Shown piece by piece: positions 19,805 through 28,491 of a stretch of DNA of 46,815 nt. This stretch comes from Bacteroidales bacterium (GTDB lineage Bacteria; Bacteroidota; Bacteroidia; Bacteroidales; P3): NCBI GenBank assembly GCA_017545365.1, contig JAFWOP010000057.1, positions 1-46,815 on the forward strand. The letters are read 5' to 3'. A program made the position numbers and the translations under genes. Below the pieces are notes generated by a model. The model was given only the letters and a program-made list of their open reading frames with translations. It was not told the DNA's origin and ran no database searches. Each line of letters begins with the position of its first letter. Position 1 is the stretch's first letter.

Positions 19805-21205
19805 ATGAAGAACAAATACTACGATTTGGTCGACCAGACATTCGACTTTCCCCAGGATGAATTTCGCACCGAAGACGGCGAACTCCTCTTCCACGACATC
19901 CCCCTCATGGAGATTATCAAGCAATATGGCACGCCGTTAAAAATAACCTACCTGCCCAAAATAACCTCCCAAATACAGCGCGCTAAACGCATGTTCAACG
20001 TAGCCATTGCAAAGACCGACTACCAGGGCAACTACAATTACTGCTACTGCACCAAGTCAAGCCACTTCAGCTTCGTGCTGGAAGAAGCCCTCAAAAACGA
20101 CATCAACCTCGAGACCTCATCGGCCTTCGACATCAACCTCATACAAGAACTCTACCAACAACAACTGCTCGACAAAGACACTTTCATCATCTGCAACGGA
20201 TACAAACGGCAGCAATACATCGAAAACATCGTAAGCCTCCACACCGACGGGTTCAACAACATCGTACCCATCCTCGACAACAAAAATGAGTACTACGCAC
20301 TCAACGAACTGATGAAAGACAGCACCCAGCCGATGAAACTGGGCATCCGCATCGCTGCAGAAGAAGAACCCAAATTCGACTTCTACACCTCACGGCTCGG
20401 CATGCGCTACAGCGACATCGTCAGCTTCTACGAAGAGCAGGTGAAACCCAACACCAAATTCACCTTCAAGATGCTCCACTTTTTCATCAACACCGGCATC
20501 CGCGACACCGCCTACTACTGGAACGAGCTGTCGAAATGCGTCAACGTATACTGCGACCTCAAACGCGTCTGCCCCGAACTCGACTCGCTCAACATCGGAG
20601 GAGGATTCCCATGCAAGACCTCCCTTGCCGCCAACTACGACTACGAATACATGGCCGAAGAAGTGCTGGCCCAAATCAAAGCCATCTGCACCAACCGCGG
20701 AGTCGAAGAGCCCAACATCTTCACCGAATTCGGCAGCTTCACCGTGGGCGAAAGCGGCGCCACCCTCTACAGCATCCTCGACCAAAAGCAGCAGAACGAC
20801 CGCGAGATGTGGTACATGATCGACAGTTCCTTCATCACCACCCTGCCCGACACCTGGGGCATCAACCAACGCTTCATCATGCTCCCCATCAACCATTGGG
20901 ACTGCGAATACCAGCGCGTGTTCCTCGGAGGCCTCACCTGCGACAGCGAAGACTACTACAACGCCGACTCGCACGCCAACGCCATCTTCCTGCCCAAACT
21001 ACAGAAAGACGACCCCCTCTACATCGGCTTCTTCCACACCGGTGCCTATCAAGAAAGCCTCGGTGGCTACGGCGGCATACAGCACTGCCTCATCCCCGCC
21101 CCCAAGCACATCATCATAGACAAAGACGAACAAGGCGACTACGTCACCAAACTCTTCGCAAAAGAGCAAAGCCACAAGTCAATGCTCAAGATACTCGGCT
21201 ATTGA
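19805..21205 (+). CDS. Arginine decarboxylase-like PLP enzyme (alanine racemase fold)
   Basis: A 466-residue fold-III PLP-dependent decarboxylase. It starts with MKNKYYDLVDQTFDFPQDEF and contains FHDIPLMEIIKQYGTPLKITYLP. The PLP lysine is the Lys in NYCYCTKSSHFSFVLEEAL, which corresponds to the 'YAxKaN' motif of the family. The phosphate-binding glycines are in SLNIGGGFPCKTS, and GGLTCDSEDYY carries the active-site Cys-Asp pair typical of ODC/ADC enzymes. Bacteroidetes homologues of this length are called arginine decarboxylase and would feed agmatine to polyamine synthesis. Substrate is inferred from homology alone. No agmatine deiminase or N-carbamoylputrescine amidase gene is in the window. 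Confidence 0.82.
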   Translation: MKNKYYDLVDQTFDFPQDEFRTEDGELLFHDIPLMEIIKQYGTPLKITYLPKITSQIQRAKRMFNVAIAKTDYQGNYNYCYCTKSSHFSFVLEEALKNDINLETSSAFDINLIQELYQQQLLDKDTFIICNGYKRQQYIENIVSLHTDGFNNIVPILDNKNEYYALNELMKDSTQPMKLGIRIAAEEEPKFDFYTSRLGMRYSDIVSFYEEQVKPNTKFTFKMLHFFINTGIRDTAYYWNELSKCVNVYCDLKRVCPELDSLNIGGGFPCKTSLAANYDYEYMAEEVLAQIKAICTNRGVEEPNIFTEFGSFTVGESGATLYSILDQKQQNDREMWYMIDSSFITTLPDTWGINQRFIMLPINHWDCEYQRVFLGGLTCDSEDYYNADSHANAIFLPKLQKDDPLYIGFFHTGAYQESLGGYGGIQHCLIPAPKHIIIDKDEQGDYVTKLFAKEQSHKSMLKILGY

Positions 21206-21211
21206 ATGCTT

Positions 21212-21320
21212 GAATGTGTAAATGCTTGAGTGCTGACGCAGTCAATATACCAAAACAATCGAGCAATGCTTGAATGTGTTATTGCTTGAATCATTCTACT
21301 CAGACAATCAAGCAATCCTT
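21212..21320 (+). repeat. Intergenic repeat, copy A
   Basis: Between the convergent arginine decarboxylase and LytTR genes. It shares ordered blocks with 28785-28860 and has an additional internal GCTTGAATGTGTTATTGCTTGAAT segment (given as two halves GCTTGAATGTG and TTATTGCTTGAAT). Confidence 0.75.
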
Positions 21321-21337
21321 GAAATCCACCACCATGC

Positions 21338-22102
21338 CTACTGAGTGTACCACGTCTTGAATTCGGGAACGCGGGCCTTACTGATGATGATGCGGTCGGG
21401 AGTGGCAACGGCAAGGGCCAGCGCCAGCCTACCTATCGGCCAGACGTAAATCTCCTTAACAGCCCGATGGGCTACAATATACTGGCGGTTAGCACGGAAG
21501 AAAAGTGAAGGGTCGAGCTGGTCCATGACCATGTCGAGGGGACTGTCGACAGTGTACTTCCGACCATCCATAAGGATGGCGCGGGTAAGCCTGTCTTCGA
21601 CATACAGGCAAGCTATCTGGCTCACCTCGACTGGCACCAACCTATCGAGATGCGGAATGAGGAAATGCGAGCGATAGTGCTTAAATGAAGCCACGAGGGA
21701 CTCCACGGGGACGGTCGATTGTGGCGCAGCCAAACTCTCGAGCTTGTCCAGTGCATGGCGCAGGTCATCTTTCCCAATAGGCTTGAGGAGGTAGTCAACA
21801 CTATTGACCTTAAAGGCTTGGAGGGCGTACTCGTCATATGCCGTGGTAAAAATGATGGGGCATCTGATGTCGACATGGTCAAAGATGTGGAAAGCCAAGC
21901 CGTCGGCGAGGTGGATGTCCATGAAACAGAGGTCGGGATAAGGTGCGGAAGATGAAGTATCCAAATGCTTGAAATACTCGACACCCTCCTCAATACTCTG
22001 TATAATGCCGAGAAGGGTGAAATGAGGCAACAGTTGAGCGAGGGTGCGCTGAAGATGTTGGGCGGCAATTACTTCATCTTCGATAATGAGGATTTTTTTC
22101 AT
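21338..22102 (-). CDS. LytTR family response regulator
   Basis: A 254-residue two-domain regulator. The receiver domain (1-125) has the acidic pair Glu8-Asp9 in IIEDE, phospho-acceptor Asp62 in LCFMDIHLADG, and Lys108 in VDYLLKPIG. The LytTR DNA-binding domain (about 150-250) includes FLIPHLDRLVPVEVSQIACLYVEDRLTRA and FFRANRQYIVAHRAVKEIYVW. It lies 7 bp after its cognate LytS-type kinase. Together they sit directly downstream of an efflux operon on the same strand, which makes that operon a likely target; this is an inference. Confidence 0.94.
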   Translation of the reverse strand: MKKILIIEDEVIAAQHLQRTLAQLLPHFTLLGIIQSIEEGVEYFKHLDTSSSAPYPDLCFMDIHLADGLAFHIFDHVDIRCPIIFTTAYDEYALQAFKVNSVDYLLKPIGKDDLRHALDKLESLAAPQSTVPVESLVASFKHYRSHFLIPHLDRLVPVEVSQIACLYVEDRLTRAILMDGRKYTVDSPLDMVMDQLDPSLFFRANRQYIVAHRAVKEIYVWPIGRLALALAVATPDRIIISKARVPEFKTWYTQ

Positions 22103-22109
22103 AGCAGAG

Positions 22110-23189
22110 TCATATTAGAGGTATGTCGACGGTAAACTGGCTGTCGGACTGGCTGATGGCAATTGGCACGTGGTAAAGGAGCTCATAGCGGAGCGACAGA
22201 TTGCCGAGGCCCATACCGCCCCCTGACTCGCTGTCCGTCTTAGGCTGCAACGGGTTGGTGACACGCAGGAGAGGATAGGGTGACTGAGGCGATGGTGCGA
22301 CAGTGAGAATTGTGACGGTGAGGGGATGGCGTTGAGAAATGACATTGTGCTTGATTGCGTTCTCGACAAGAAGCTGTAGACTGATAGGCGGCAGGTGGAG
22401 GGGGAGAAACTCTGGCGAGACAAACTCATCGACATGTAGATTGCCGCCATGACGTATCTGCATCATATAGATATACGAATGGGTGAAGGACAACTCCTGC
22501 TCAAGGGTTACCTCCTTGGCGTCCTGCATTGTGTAGCGGAACGTGGCGGCAAGCTGCTGGAGATAGTTATGGGCGTTATTATCATCGGTACCGATAAGGC
22601 CGTCGAGAGTATTGAGGGAGTTGAAAAGAAAGTGCGGACTGATCTGCTGCTGAAGGGTTTGGTAGCGGGTAAGGATATTCTCGGACTGGAGGTGTTCGTT
22701 TTCAAGAACCAGCTGCTGCTGGCGAGTCACATTGTTGAGAAGAAGGGTAATAAGAGACGAGACAAGAGCCGATGCTGCGTTGGCGATAAGATTGATAGTA
22801 AAAGGGTTGGAGAGATTGCCTGCCCCGTAGATAATTGTCTCGGTTTGGAACGAGAGGAGGGTGAAGAGCGCAGCTATAGCCAGTGAACCTGCAAGACAGG
22901 AAGCAATAAGACCTGAAGACCTTAGCCCGCATCGGATAAGCCAGAAATTGTAGAGATAGAGTGGGATAAACAACAACGCATTGGCTAAGAGGACGAAGGG
23001 GACATGGAAGTTGGGTTCGAGGGTGTGTGTTGAAGGCGAGACAGCCCCCAGTACCATGACAATAGTGAGGATGAGCGCCGAGGCGAGGGCAAGCCATAGG
23101 GCACGGGGGGTGCGGTAGAGCTGGATAGAGTGGATTGTGGATATCCATTCTCTGAGTGGACGAGGCTTTATATAGGTGTGATATCTCAT
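22110..23189 (-). CDS. LytS/YehU-type sensor histidine kinase
   Basis: A 359-residue membrane kinase of the His_kinase (PF06580) family. Four hydrophobic segments lie in residues 32-152 with no large periplasmic sensor, and a coiled stretch (QQQLVLENEHLQSENILTRYQTLQQQ) follows. The phospho-acceptor is His186 in QQISPHFLFNSLNTLDGLIG. The ATPase has the N-box LLVENAIKHNVIS at about 274-286 and a glycine box GGGMGLGNLSLRYELLY. It is paired with the LytTR regulator at 7 bp. Its own TATCTTTG box at 23262-23269 shows it need not be read from the efflux operon. Confidence 0.94.
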   Translation of the reverse strand: MRYHTYIKPRPLREWISTIHSIQLYRTPRALWLALASALILTIVMVLGAVSPSTHTLEPNFHVPFVLLANALLFIPLYLYNFWLIRCGLRSSGLIASCLAGSLAIAALFTLLSFQTETIIYGAGNLSNPFTINLIANAASALVSSLITLLLNNVTRQQQLVLENEHLQSENILTRYQTLQQQISPHFLFNSLNTLDGLIGTDDNNAHNYLQQLAATFRYTMQDAKEVTLEQELSFTHSYIYMMQIRHGGNLHVDEFVSPEFLPLHLPPISLQLLVENAIKHNVISQRHPLTVTILTVAPSPQSPYPLLRVTNPLQPKTDSESGGGMGLGNLSLRYELLYHVPIAISQSDSQFTVDIPLI

Positions 23190-23261
23190 AGTGTGACAAA
23201 CAAGGGCTGGCTACTTTACAACCGTCGTTTTCTTGAAAACGCTCAGGATGTTTTCACGCTG

Positions 23262-23269
23262 CAAAGATA
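23262..23269 (-). promoter_or_regulatory. -7 box for the LytS-LytTR pair
   Basis: TATCTTTG on the minus strand, 72 bp upstream of the kinase start and 53 bp downstream of the end of the second permease gene. Confidence 0.55.
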
Positions 23270-23322
23270 CGTTTTTATTTTCACATAATCACAGTTTGTG
23301 GTACTTTTCATACACGTTTTCG

Positions 23323-24606
23323 CTACAAAGACATGCCCGCATGAGCTTTGGCATGGCGAGAAAACGTCTGTTTCGAAGAAACAAACTTAAGGGAGGCACA
23401 AGCTGTGCAGAAGTAGACAAGCACCTGTATCCAAAGGGTGAGATACTCATGGCGCACCTCGGCAAGGGTAGCCCCCATGGTGCTGAGTCGCACGAACCCC
23501 TGGATGCCAGGAGTGGAAGGGAAAATATAGCTGAAAAGATACCAAAAACGCGGCATATTCGACTGCGGCCACACCATGCCAGAGATAAAGAAAAGAATGA
23601 CGCTGAAAAAAACACAACAGAGAACACCAGACATCTTCTGGCGAACAAAGAAATTACCGAAACTCATGCCAAAAAAGGTGACAGAAAGGATGAAGGGCAG
23701 GAGGAACAGCATAATGTGGCGCAGAGAGCCGAGCTGTGGCATATTAAACCAATGAGGAATGAGCCAGAGGTCTATCAATGTGATGGGGATATAGAGGAGG
23801 ACGAAACAGAGTGCGCGCCCGACAGTGACACGATGGATGCTATGATTGCGAAGGTGAGGGGGTATGAGACGGAGAGCCCGCCGGTTCTCGTTGGCATCGC
23901 CGCAAAGGATGAGGATGCCTATAAAGAGTGTTTGGTGGACAATAAGCATAAGCAGTGCGGGGAGGAAGAAGCTGGAGAAGCCCCCTGCGGGGTTATAAAG
24001 CTTCACGTCGTCATAGGCAACTGGCTGGACAAGGTCGAGCGCCTCCTGCCCCGTAACGCCTGCAAGGGCGTAACGCTCCAATTCAATGGTATGCATCTCG
24101 TCGATGAGGACGTCGTTGCCGCCAAGAAGGGCATTCTTGTAATAGAGGAAAGAACTCATGTCGCACATGACGGCGACGCGGGCGGTGCGGAGCGAGGCCA
24201 GACGGGTGCCGTAGTCGCGCGGGAAATAGAAGATGGCATGGACTCTGTGGTTATTCATCAGGTACCGTGCTTCGGCAAGATTGCAGCAATGGTAGGCCAC
24301 TTCTATTTCGGGGGTGGACTCAAGCTTGTAGATGAAACGGTGGCTCTCCTCGCAATCGGAATCATCGACAACGGCCACAGGAAGGTTGATAACCGTTTCC
24401 TTATAATAGACCGAGCAGAAGATGAGCGGATAGAGCAACGTTGCTATGAAGAAGACCAGCATGACCATGGGGTCAGAGAAGATGCGCCGTACCTCAGCAC
24501 TGAACACCAGCCAAATGTCGAGCAGCGCAGTCCTGATACTGAGTTTTTTACGGTCCGCTGTCGGCAACAGGGCTTGGCGGTTATCTGGATGGTCGGTATT
24601 TTTCAT
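23323..24606 (-). CDS. ABC-2 type transporter permease (second of pair)
   Basis: A 427-residue integral membrane protein of the ABC2_membrane_3 (YhhJ/YbhR-like) type. The first helix (MLVFFIATLLYPLIFCSVYY, about residues 48-67) is followed by a large extracytoplasmic domain of some 150 residues, then five helices from about 220 (FLPALLMLIVHQTLFIGILIL through LWIQVLVYFCTACASL). It overlaps the upstream permease gene by ATGA, so the two are translationally coupled and likely form a heterodimer. The N-terminal 30 residues are polar and cytoplasmic. No ATP-binding subunit is encoded in the operon. Substrate is unknown, perhaps a drug, peptide or lipid. Confidence 0.88.
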   Translation of the reverse strand: MKNTDHPDNRQALLPTADRKKLSIRTALLDIWLVFSAEVRRIFSDPMVMLVFFIATLLYPLIFCSVYYKETVINLPVAVVDDSDCEESHRFIYKLESTPEIEVAYHCCNLAEARYLMNNHRVHAIFYFPRDYGTRLASLRTARVAVMCDMSSFLYYKNALLGGNDVLIDEMHTIELERYALAGVTGQEALDLVQPVAYDDVKLYNPAGGFSSFFLPALLMLIVHQTLFIGILILCGDANENRRALRLIPPHLRNHSIHRVTVGRALCFVLLYIPITLIDLWLIPHWFNMPQLGSLRHIMLFLLPFILSVTFFGMSFGNFFVRQKMSGVLCCVFFSVILFFISGMVWPQSNMPRFWYLFSYIFPSTPGIQGFVRLSTMGATLAEVRHEYLTLWIQVLVYFCTACASLKFVSSKQTFSRHAKAHAGMSL

Positions 24607-25805
24607 GACAGTTGTTTTTTATTGAGGTTAATCTCCATCATCTTAGCTCCGATGAGAAAAGCCAACCCAAAGAGGAGCAGGCTGGCTATGGACACCCAGC
24701 ATTGGCCAAGTCCGTTACCAAAGATGGCAATGTCACGGTAGGCAAGATAATAGTGCCTGATGGGATAAAGCCAGCTGAGGCTCCCGAAGAAGCCAGGCAT
24801 TGCTTCGACGGGGAAAGAGAACCCACTGAGAGAAAAGCTGAGAGCTGCATATACGGCGCAGATGCCCATGGCAAGGGGCGGGTCGGGAATACAGCCAGAG
24901 ATGAGTACCCCGGCACATTGGGCGGCAGGGATAAGCAGCAGACTGACAAGGACCATGAGGAGCCAATTGCCGTTCATGGGAAAATGCATGAGGCCAAACA
25001 TGATAAAGTTGGCCAGCAACACGAGAAATGAGTAGTGGACAGTGTAGGGCAAGAGCTTGCCGACAAGAGCTTTGACAGTATTGTTGCCGCCCTTCCTCAT
25101 CCAGTTGCGAAAAGTACGCTCCTGCCGTTCGCGACTGATGAGGTAAACGGTGTGGAGCTGGGAGATAAACGCAATGATAGCGGGGATGAGTGTGGTCATG
25201 AGATAGATGCGGTAGTTGGTCCACGGATTGCCTATCGGGTGGGTGTCCAGTTCCACAGGCATGATAAGCCCCATAATCTGCTCTTCATCATAGCCTTTCT
25301 TGCGCAGTATCTCACGTTGCACAGCACCGGAAGCCAACATACCCATCGTGGCCAATTGCTTATAGCTGAGGGTGCCGGCAAGGAGGTAAGCGTTGTTGGA
25401 ATACAGACCCAAATGGGGGGCATGGAACTGAAGAAGCTCGTTGTAAGTGTCAGGAGGAATCTCGTAAAAGGCGAAAATCTCGCCACGCTGCATGGCCTTA
25501 CGCGCTTCGGCATGATTGTCATAAACCGCTTCAACATGGACACCCTGAGTGGCATTAAGCTCATGACAGAGACGGCGCGAGAGATAGCTATGATCCATGT
25601 CAACCACGCCTATCGGCATCCTCTGAGGCAGACCTTCCTGCATCAACGTGGCAAAAAAAATGAAAGAAAAGATGATACCCAAGGTGAGAATAATCGGGTA
25701 GCGGGGTTGCAGCTGGATGCGCCGCAACTCGCGGTGCAGCACTCTCAAAGTGGGGTTTATAGTCTTGTTATTCATAGTGCCGATGGAGCCAACGAGGCGT
25801 ATCAT
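24603..25805 (-). CDS. ABC-2 type transporter permease (first of pair)
   Basis: A 400-residue permease with the same layout as the next gene: one N-terminal helix (YPIILTLGIIFSFIFFATLM, about 38-57), an extracytoplasmic domain starting MPIGVVDMDHSYLSRRL, and five C-terminal helices including a conserved SGFSFPVEAMPGFFGSLSWLYPIRHYY. This last motif is typical of YhhJ/YbhS-type exporters. The start at 25805 is 2 bp after the HlyD stop. An internal ATG at 25775 (MNNKTINPT) is an equally plausible start because the first ten residues are not conserved in character. The stop overlaps the second permease start by ATGA. Confidence 0.88.
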   Translation of the reverse strand: MIRLVGSIGTMNNKTINPTLRVLHRELRRIQLQPRYPIILTLGIIFSFIFFATLMQEGLPQRMPIGVVDMDHSYLSRRLCHELNATQGVHVEAVYDNHAEARKAMQRGEIFAFYEIPPDTYNELLQFHAPHLGLYSNNAYLLAGTLSYKQLATMGMLASGAVQREILRKKGYDEEQIMGLIMPVELDTHPIGNPWTNYRIYLMTTLIPAIIAFISQLHTVYLISRERQERTFRNWMRKGGNNTVKALVGKLLPYTVHYSFLVLLANFIMFGLMHFPMNGNWLLMVLVSLLLIPAAQCAGVLISGCIPDPPLAMGICAVYAALSFSLSGFSFPVEAMPGFFGSLSWLYPIRHYYLAYRDIAIFGNGLGQCWVSIASLLLFGLAFLIGAKMMEINLNKKQLS

Positions 25806-25807
25806 TA

Positions 25808-26797
25808 CTATTTGGTGTTGCTGATGATAGCCGTCATGCCGGGACGAAGACCATCAATTCTTTCTTGAGGGACAGCTTTTACATCGAAACTCTTTACATC
25901 ATACTGTCCGTTGGTTTTTGTGGCACGCCAAGTCGCATAGCTGGCCATGGCACGCACTTTTCTGACATTGCAGGTATATGTCTGTTCGCCTAGTGCGGGG
26001 ATGTTTACCTCGATGGTAGAGCCACTGTGAATATCTTTCAAAAGGTCTTCACGCACGGCGAAAGTCATCCAAGTATCGCTCATATCGAGAATCGAAACCA
26101 CCGGGGAGCCCGTGCCGATAAGGTCGCCCATCTTGGCATACACCTCCACCACTTCGCCATCATGAGGGGCTATAAGGTAACTGTCATTCTTGTAGCTCTG
26201 CACCTCTGCCACAGCACCACCCGCCTGGTTGACAAGGGCGGCAGCGGCATCAATGTCCTCACGCTGCGCACCCTCTTTAGCCATCAGGTATTGCTGTTCG
26301 GCTGCGGCACAGTCGGCTTGCGCCACCTTGTATTTGGCATCCACCTCGTCGAATTTTTGGGCTGAAACCACGCCTTTCTCATACAAACCCTTCACCCTTT
26401 CGTACGATTTGCCGTAGACCTCGACTGCTGCCTTAGCCTTCTGCCACACCTGATAAGCCATCTGAACCTGTTGTTCCCGAGCTCCATGCTGTGCTTTTTG
26501 ACTCTGGGCAGAGGCTGCACTATGCACGGCGGTGGCCTGCATCATCTTGGCATCAATCTGGGGGCTGTTGATGTGGGCGAGGGTATCACCGGCCTTCACT
26601 ATGTCGCCCTCTTGGACATAGATTTGGTCAATACGGCCAGGCACTTTGTTGCTGACACGATATTCGGAAGCGTCGACCTCGCCCATGAGTATTTCTTTCT
26701 GCGGATGGATGGCCACAAGGCCTGCCAATGTCACAATAATCACCAGCCCAATGATAACTGCGAGGCCGGACAATAGGGATTTATTCGTTTCTTTCAT
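25808..26797 (-). CDS. HlyD/EmrA-type periplasmic adaptor (membrane fusion protein)
   Basis: A 329-residue adaptor linking inner-membrane permeases to a TolC channel. One N-terminal anchor helix (SGLAVIIGLVIIVTLAGLVAI, about 9-29) is followed by a barrel-sandwich half (VPGRIDQIYVQEGDIVKAGDTLAHI), a coiled-coil hairpin (about 80-190, rich in Ala, Gln and Glu), the second lipoyl half (YLIAPHDGEVVEVYAKMGDLIG), and a beta-barrel domain ending GLRPGMTAIISNTK. It lies between the TolC-family gene (24 bp) and the permeases (2 bp). The architecture is that of YhiI/YbhG-like adaptors. Confidence 0.92.
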   Translation of the reverse strand: MKETNKSLLSGLAVIIGLVIIVTLAGLVAIHPQKEILMGEVDASEYRVSNKVPGRIDQIYVQEGDIVKAGDTLAHINSPQIDAKMMQATAVHSAASAQSQKAQHGAREQQVQMAYQVWQKAKAAVEVYGKSYERVKGLYEKGVVSAQKFDEVDAKYKVAQADCAAAEQQYLMAKEGAQREDIDAAAALVNQAGGAVAEVQSYKNDSYLIAPHDGEVVEVYAKMGDLIGTGSPVVSILDMSDTWMTFAVREDLLKDIHSGSTIEVNIPALGEQTYTCNVRKVRAMASYATWRATKTNGQYDVKSFDVKAVPQERIDGLRPGMTAIISNTK

Positions 26798-26821
26798 AAT
26801 GTTGGAAGAGTATTTGATTTA

Positions 26822-28297
26822 TTACTGGTTAATTCCCATGGCTTGACGTAAATATACACGGCTCATGGCTATCTCAATCTGGGCATCGACCACCTCGCTC
26901 TGTGCCGACTGCCATGCCGTTTGTGCCGCCATGAGGTCGCTGCTGCTGCACACGCCCGCCCGAAAGCTCTCGTCGGCCAGTCTGAGGTTCTCTTCGGCGT
27001 TCTCGAGTCCGACCTGAGCCTGGGTAAGCTTCTTGTAGGCCAAAGTCAGTTCATAGCTGAGCTTGTTGACTTGCAGCTCTATCATCTCTTGGGCTTCCTC
27101 TATCTGGTAAGCCACCTCGCGGCGTTTGGCCTTGGCAGCCTTGACGGCATAGATTCCGCCGGGATGGACGATAGGGATATTGACTGCAACACCAGCCATC
27201 AGCGAGCCGCTGAATTCATTTTTGAAACCGTCGAAAATATTGGGGTTGGAAAACAGGTAGCCTGCCGTAACACCGATATTGGGCAGCAAGGTCGAACGGG
27301 AGATGCGCACCCCTTGTTGTGCTATGCTGTCGCTTATGCGCAGCATCTTCATCTCACTGCGGCGGCTGTAAATGGTATCCATATTGATGTTTTCAGTGGT
27401 AAACGTCCATTCTGGAGAGGCCAACCAGTTTTCATCGGCTACCGTAAAAACGGTGTCAAGCGGCATCCCGCAGCGTTGTGCCAGCAGCATCTTGGCAAGG
27501 AGTAGTCCATTGGTGGCTTTGGTAAGGTTCATCTGAGCCTCATTGAGTTTCACACGCACCCGGGTAAGGTCGCCCTGTGTCGCCACATCGGCCTTGACCA
27601 TCTCATCAACATTATTGTATAGCGTCTGTAGAAGGTCTGCATATTTTTCCGCCACCTTCTTTTTATGTTGAATCGAAACCACCTGCCAGTAGGCTTCGTC
27701 GACTGCAACAAGGGTTGCTTCGCGCTGCTGGTCGTAGGCGGTGCCCGACAGGTTGTTTGCCAACTGTGCACAACGGTAGAGTGCCAGCAACTTCCCACCC
27801 GTGAAAAGCGGTTGGGAGACGGTGACTGCGCCAATAACTACCGAGTGGGTGTTAAGGTCGAGGGCATCTGTAATCTTATGCCCCATACCGTTCAGCGCAT
27901 TCTCTATACGTGTGTTATGCAAGATGTTGTCTACGGCAGGACCCACCACATCGCTGTTCAGGCCAAGGTTGGCCAGTTCGTCGGTGATGGCCTGGTTAAT
28001 ATTACTTTGAACATGAGTACCCAAGGAGTTGATTTCACCCTGTTGCTCTGCGCTAAGAAGATTCACCTCTTTCTGCATCCACGAATATGCACCGTTGGCA
28101 CTCACTTTGGGAAGCATTTGAAATAGCGCCACTTTTTCTAAGGCCTCTGTCTCTGCTTTTCGGATTTCGGCTTGTTTCAGCCCTCTGTTGGCATCCAATG
28201 CCCGCTGACGGCATTGCTCAAGCGTAATGCACTGCTGAGCCGCAACAACGAATGGAAACAGCGACAAAATTAACAATGTCAAACTTTTGCGTATCAT
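26822..28297 (-). CDS. TolC family outer-membrane efflux protein
   Basis: First gene of the efflux operon, 491 residues. The start chosen is MIRKSLTLLILSLFPFVVAAQQ at 28297, a clean signal peptide. The frame is open eight codons further (28321), but a TACTTTTG promoter box at 28319-28326 overlaps that start, so it cannot be used. The mature protein begins CITLEQCRQRALDANRGLKQAEIRK, the TolC N-terminal helix, and has two helical repeats joined by strands (TVSQPLFTGGKLLALYRCAQLA and GVAVNIPIVHPGGIYAVKAAKAKRREV). It forms the outer-membrane exit duct for the HlyD-permease assembly. Confidence 0.94.
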   Translation of the reverse strand: MIRKSLTLLILSLFPFVVAAQQCITLEQCRQRALDANRGLKQAEIRKAETEALEKVALFQMLPKVSANGAYSWMQKEVNLLSAEQQGEINSLGTHVQSNINQAITDELANLGLNSDVVGPAVDNILHNTRIENALNGMGHKITDALDLNTHSVVIGAVTVSQPLFTGGKLLALYRCAQLANNLSGTAYDQQREATLVAVDEAYWQVVSIQHKKKVAEKYADLLQTLYNNVDEMVKADVATQGDLTRVRVKLNEAQMNLTKATNGLLLAKMLLAQRCGMPLDTVFTVADENWLASPEWTFTTENINMDTIYSRRSEMKMLRISDSIAQQGVRISRSTLLPNIGVTAGYLFSNPNIFDGFKNEFSGSLMAGVAVNIPIVHPGGIYAVKAAKAKRREVAYQIEEAQEMIELQVNKLSYELTLAYKKLTQAQVGLENAEENLRLADESFRAGVCSSSDLMAAQTAWQSAQSEVVDAQIEIAMSRVYLRQAMGINQ

Positions 28298-28318
28298 CTC
28301 GTATCTATTTTGATGATG

Positions 28319-28326
28319 CAAAAGTA
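28319..28326 (-). promoter_or_regulatory. -7 box for the TolC-HlyD-permease operon
   Basis: TACTTTTG on the minus strand, 21 bp before the chosen TolC start at 28297, giving a very short leader. It overlaps the longer possible start and so decides between the two. Confidence 0.55.
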
Positions 28327-28491
28327 CATATATTATTATGAGCAGTGACCTGCCAGTTGTCTCAACCGTCCAAATTGATAGTTGAAATGAACGAAAGCGG
28401 GTCTGGAACGTACGGTATAAGGTAAACGGTGTTTGCCGTTTTCAATGTTTGCACGTAGAGAATAGAGAATGGACCGCTATGTTAGTACTTT

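Noticed and set aside
23233..24741. Long plus-strand open frame of 502 codons antisense to the second permease
   Set aside because: It mirrors a clear membrane protein on the minus strand, its product is highly charged with no domain signature, and it lacks a start context. Such antisense frames are a by-product of coding composition here.
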